A stretch of DNA of 64,000 nt from Spirosoma aerolatum (GTDB taxonomy: Bacteria > Bacteroidota > Bacteroidia > Cytophagales > Spirosomataceae), in the NCBI RefSeq assembly GCF_002056795.1, contig NZ_CP020104.1, positions 1,313,001 through 1,377,000 of the forward strand, in the 5' to 3' direction. Both the position numbers and the translations under genes were made by a program. Each line of letters opens with the position of its first letter. Positions within the stretch are counted from its first letter, which is position 1. The notes below the pieces were generated by a model. That model searched no databases and was not told the origin of the DNA. It saw only the letters and a list, made by a program, of their open reading frames with translations. This document shows, in pieces, positions 61,001 through 64,000 of this stretch.

Positions 61001-62503
61001 ATGAATCTATCAGACAACTCAACGCCCAGCCAGAATAGCGCGGGCGCAACAACCCGACGACAGTTTTTACAGGCTGGCGCTTTGGCTACGGCGGGATTTT
61101 TTATTGTTCCGCGCCATGTTCTGGGTGGCAAAGGCTTTATTGCCCCCAGCGATAAACTCAACATTGCCGGTGTCGGCTTTGGTGGTAAAGGGTTTAGCGA
61201 TACCAATAATGCCTATAACAACGGAGCCAACAACATCGTGGCACTGTGCGATGTAGACTGGGGACTGCCCCGCGTGAAGGAGAACTTTACCAAGCATCCG
61301 AATGCAAAACGGTATAAGGACTTCCGGGAGATGTTGGATAAAGAAGGAAAAACTATTGATGCCGTAACCGTATCAACGGCCGACCATACCCACGCTGTTG
61401 TCGCAATGGCAGCCATGATGCGGGGCAAACACGTGTATGTGCAGAAGCCACTGACACACAATATTTACGAAGCCCGGATGCTCACCGAAGCCGCTCGTAA
61501 ATACAAAGTTGTGACTCAAATGGGGAACCAGGGTTCATCGAATCCGCAGCAGAAGCAAATGGTCGAGTGGTTTGATAAAGGACTCCTGGGTACAGTGCAT
61601 ACTGTGAACCTATGGACCAATCGCCCCGTTTGGCCACAAGGTATTCCTGTGCCAGCAGCGGTGGATCAGGTACCCGTTGATCTGGATTGGGATCTGTGGC
61701 TGGGGCCAGCTCAAAAAGTGGGCTATACACCCGCTTATCACCCGTTCAAATGGCGTGGTTGGTGGAACTTCGGGGCTGGTGCTCTGGGTGACATTGGTTG
61801 TCATATCATGGATACACCATTCCGCGTACTTGGTCTAGGCTATCCAACAGAAGTTGAAACCAGCATTGGGCAGGTATTTATTAAAGACTGGACGCCCGAA
61901 TACATTCCTGAAGGTTGCCCACCATCGTCGCACGTGGAGCTGAAATTCCCGGCAACGGCTAAAAATAAATCGGTGGTAAAAATGATCTGGGAAGATGGTG
62001 GAATTCGCCCTTTCCGCCCGGATATGCTGCCAGAAGGAGAACCAATGCCTGAGAATGGTGAAAATGGTGTTCTTATCCACGGTGATAAAGGCTTGTTGGT
62101 CTGCGGTATGTATGGCGAAGATCCAAAGCTTTATACTAAAGATGGCAAGAAAATAGTAGGTGATCCCAAGCCAAAACCTGCCGATGGCTCCAAACCCTTA
62201 CCCGAAAATGGGCACCAGGTATTATGGACCGAAGCCTGTAAGGCGGGTTTCAATAGCAAAGAGCATAAAGCGCTTACATCGTCATTTGACTTTGCAGGTC
62301 CTCTAACCGAATCAGTGCTAATGGGTAACTTAGCGATACGTAGCTATACTGTTCGCACGCCCAAAGCCGATGGAAGAGGCTTTAATTATCCTGGTCGTAA
62401 ACGATTGACCTGGGATGGTAAAAACATGAAGATCACCAATTTCGATGAAGCCAACCAGTTTGTGAAGCGTGAATACCGTGAAGGCTGGTCGTTGAACGCG
62501 TAA
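61001..62503 (+). CDS. Tat-exported Gfo/Idh/MocA-family oxidoreductase
   Basis: The 500-residue protein has a twin-arginine signal, TTRRQFLQAGALATAGFFIV (residues 17-36). A Rossmann domain follows with LNIAGVGFGGKG, IVALCDVDW, TVSTADHTHAVVAMAAM and VYVQKPLTHN, the QKP variant of the EKP motif, then the C-terminal alpha/beta domain with GDIGCHIMDTPF. Export with a bound nicotinamide cofactor is typical of the Bacteroidota and Planctomycetota members. The sugar or inositol-like substrate is unknown. Confidence 0.9.
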   Translation: MNLSDNSTPSQNSAGATTRRQFLQAGALATAGFFIVPRHVLGGKGFIAPSDKLNIAGVGFGGKGFSDTNNAYNNGANNIVALCDVDWGLPRVKENFTKHPNAKRYKDFREMLDKEGKTIDAVTVSTADHTHAVVAMAAMMRGKHVYVQKPLTHNIYEARMLTEAARKYKVVTQMGNQGSSNPQQKQMVEWFDKGLLGTVHTVNLWTNRPVWPQGIPVPAAVDQVPVDLDWDLWLGPAQKVGYTPAYHPFKWRGWWNFGAGALGDIGCHIMDTPFRVLGLGYPTEVETSIGQVFIKDWTPEYIPEGCPPSSHVELKFPATAKNKSVVKMIWEDGGIRPFRPDMLPEGEPMPENGENGVLIHGDKGLLVCGMYGEDPKLYTKDGKKIVGDPKPKPADGSKPLPENGHQVLWTEACKAGFNSKEHKALTSSFDFAGPLTESVLMGNLAIRSYTVRTPKADGRGFNYPGRKRLTWDGKNMKITNFDEANQFVKREYREGWSLNA

Positions 62504-62511
62504 TTAGAAAA

Positions 62512-62588
62512 GTAATGGGAGCGAGGAGTGAGTAATAGGAGTTGCAGACGCATCTTTTCTCCTATTACTCATTCCTCGCTCCCATTAC
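62512..62588. terminator. 30-bp inverted repeat between convergent genes
   Basis: GTAATGGGAGCGAGGAGTGA and GTAATAGGAG (62512-62541) pair with 62559-62588 at 29 of 30 positions around a 17-base loop. It lies 9 bp after the oxidoreductase stop and 4 bp before that of the convergent gene. Confidence 0.65.
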
Positions 62589-62592
62589 GTCT

Positions 62593-62997
62593 TTAAACAC
62601 TTCGCTTAACTAAACTCATTGCCATTGTTCGTAGTCGGTTATGGGCGATATACGCCCAGATAATGAGCATATACATCGAAAAGTCCTGATACGAAACGGG
62701 TAAGGCTATGCTGTTGAAATAGTAGCGAGTTGAGGTAAACGTAAGGGTAGGCGTGAAGCCAATCAGATTTTCATAACCCAGAATGAGCGTTAAACCCAGC
62801 ACATAGAATAAATAATCGGGCTTACGAATAGCCCAGAGAACACCTGCTAGTATTGTGGCACTAAACCCAGCATAATGTTTCCAGGTCAATACTAAATCGG
62901 TTGTTGTAGCAATATAGACTGAGTAAATCTGTACAGCCAGTAAGACCAGAACAATAAGTCCATAGCCGTAGAACTCTTTGAGTTGGGAGCGTTGCAT
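62593..62997 (-). CDS. Small membrane protein of unknown function
   Basis: The 134-residue protein has four hydrophobic segments at about 10-28, 42-58, 62-78 and 104-118, and a basic C-terminus (MSLVKRSV). It is small and highly hydrophobic, without known motifs. It shares a convergent terminator-like hairpin with the oxidoreductase gene. Confidence 0.7.
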   Translation of the reverse strand: MQRSQLKEFYGYGLIVLVLLAVQIYSVYIATTTDLVLTWKHYAGFSATILAGVLWAIRKPDYLFYVLGLTLILGYENLIGFTPTLTFTSTRYYFNSIALPVSYQDFSMYMLIIWAYIAHNRLRTMAMSLVKRSV

Positions 62998-63609
62998 TAG
63001 CTAAGTATGTTACGGTAAAACAGAACGGAATATGATATAATTGATAAATATACGGAAATGCTACTTTATATATAGATTAAAGGTTTGTTTTTAGTGAAGG
63101 CCTGTAGAAATAAAGTGATTAGTCCTCCAAAATACCTATCGATTATAATGGACCATACCTGTATAATGCATACCTCAATCTATAAAGAGCGCTTGAATCA
63201 ACACCATTTAGGTATAGACTGATTTACTTCAAATAAATAGTATTTGTTAAGTATTTTAACTTATTGTTACTCTTTGTAAATTAAGTTGATTAATTTGTAA
63301 TATTGACTTAATTCAACTCTAGTTGGCCACAGGTCTGCCAAGAAAAGTACTTATAAAGAGTTTGCAAATTTTGCATAGGTTGATGACCGTATCAGCCTAT
63401 TTATTGCGTTTAACCTGGCTTTGCTGCAAAACTTGCTTGTCTGTATGTTACTGTAGCCCCTGTTTTAATTGATTTTAAAGGGTTTTTTAATTTTTTTATA
63501 ATCTGGGCGAGTAGTTCTCTGCTTCAAGGTAGTTTTACCATGAGATTCTTAGGAATGTATTCATTCTATTTATTTAAACCTAAGCTTTTCACGTTTAACT
63601 CAACTACCT
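62998..63609. other. 612-bp AT-rich leader region of the SusC-like gene
   Basis: No open frame or known RNA family was recognised. AT content is clearly above the rest of the window. A T-rich stretch near 63480-63500 (GGGTTTTTTAATTTTTTTAT) could be an internal termination site in a long 5' leader. TTG/TAAT-like elements near 63290-63305 could be the promoter, but none matches the Bacteroidota consensus fully. Confidence 0.4.
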
Positions 63610-64000
63610 ATGGTGAACCACCTACCTCCCCAACGGTTGTTTGGCAGGCTTGTCCGATTATCTGTCACGCAGCTTTTATTGGTTACCTGTTGCCTAAGCA
63701 TAAGTTATGCTAAGGAAAATCCTCATCTAAGCCTGCCCGGTGATCGATTAGCCAATCTGGCGGATCGTACCATTAATGGGCGGGTTACTGATGAAAAAAG
63801 TGAAGCGCTGCCTGGCGTAACTGTCCTGCTGAAAGGTACGCAGCGTGGTACTGTGACTGATGCCGATGGACGCTATCGGATTGAAGTGCCGGATGGAAGC
63901 GCTACGCTTGTATTCTCGTTTGTTGGCTATGTTTCTCAGGAAGTAAATGTCGGTAGTCAGGCAGCGGTCAACGTTAGTCTGAAGGCTGATAATAAAACAC
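63610..64000 (+). CDS. SusC/RagA-type TonB receptor, N-terminal part (cut by window edge)
   Basis: The first 130 residues are present: a signal peptide (about residues 1-35, ending CLSISYAKE), then a carboxypeptidase-regulatory-like domain, TINGRVTDEKSEALPGVTVL, KGTQRGTVTDADGRYRIEV and LVFSFVGYVSQEVNVG, in the form typical of SusC-like glycan receptors. The plug and barrel lie beyond the window, where a SusD-like gene would be expected. Confidence 0.85.
   Translation, partial: MVNHLPPQRLFGRLVRLSVTQLLLVTCCLSISYAKENPHLSLPGDRLANLADRTINGRVTDEKSEALPGVTVLLKGTQRGTVTDADGRYRIEVPDGSATLVFSFVGYVSQEVNVGSQAAVNVSLKADNKT

Noticed and set aside
62998..63609. Possible riboswitch or small RNA in the long leader of the SusC-like gene
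   Set aside because: No conserved riboswitch core or strong hairpin was recognised; only AT-rich sequence is visible.

Overview
The window looks like a piece of a Bacteroidota chromosome, most plausibly a Cytophagales member of the Spirosoma type. The reasons are several TTG-N19/20-TAnnTTTG promoters of the Bacteroidota form, a SusC-type receptor start, TonB-dependent receptors with carboxypeptidase-regulatory-like N-termini, long arrays of 800-residue MacB-like permeases, TMF-type repeat proteins and Uma2-like proteins. I saw no rRNA, tRNA, CRISPR array or intact insertion sequence. No database search was possible, so all family calls come from reading motifs.

Left arm (1-26 kb): seven consecutive two-module MacB/FtsX permease genes (the first cut by the window edge) lie on the minus strand, downstream of one ATPase gene and one HlyD/MacA-type adaptor gene. 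Two Uma2-like genes sit head-on inside this array, and four of the permease junctions hold hairpins of one interspersed repeat. The adaptor gene has a near-consensus sigma-54 promoter with a palindromic upstream site. A sigma-54 activator (20662-22053) and an NtrB-like kinase (24731-26083) lie nearby and probably control it. Between and around them are a family-39-type glycosyltransferase, a broken xisH with an intact xisI, an acyltransferase and an acyl-ACP desaturase.

Middle (26-42 kb): a ceramidase-like secreted enzyme, a small frameshifted gene, an exported amidase, a PIN-domain toxin-antitoxin pair between direct repeats, then the most unusual locus: a WGR-PARP gene with a complete H-Y-E triad, three small companion genes (two of them paralogues that share the same 15-bp palindrome and promoter spacing) and a divergent WYL regulator. 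A 17-residue-repeat surface protein, a YdeI-like protein, a TonB receptor with a His-rich membrane partner, tryptophan 2,3-dioxygenase and a short-chain dehydrogenase follow.

Right arm (43-64 kb): a TonB receptor split by a 7-G run; a tightly overlapping six-gene operon (PqqD-like, HPrK-like kinase, two family-2 glycosyltransferases, nucleotidyltransferase, Amj-type flippase) next to an OmpR-type two-component pair; an aldo/keto reductase; a 301-bp element with 27-bp terminal inverted repeats; an ABM-domain protein; a 1182-residue protein joining an MG2-like region to a TonB plug; a GNAT enzyme; a Uma2 relic; an alpha/beta hydrolase; a Tat-exported Gfo/Idh/MocA oxidoreductase; and the start of a SusC-like receptor. 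Most intergenic gaps carry long inverted repeats, several belonging to recognisable repeat families.
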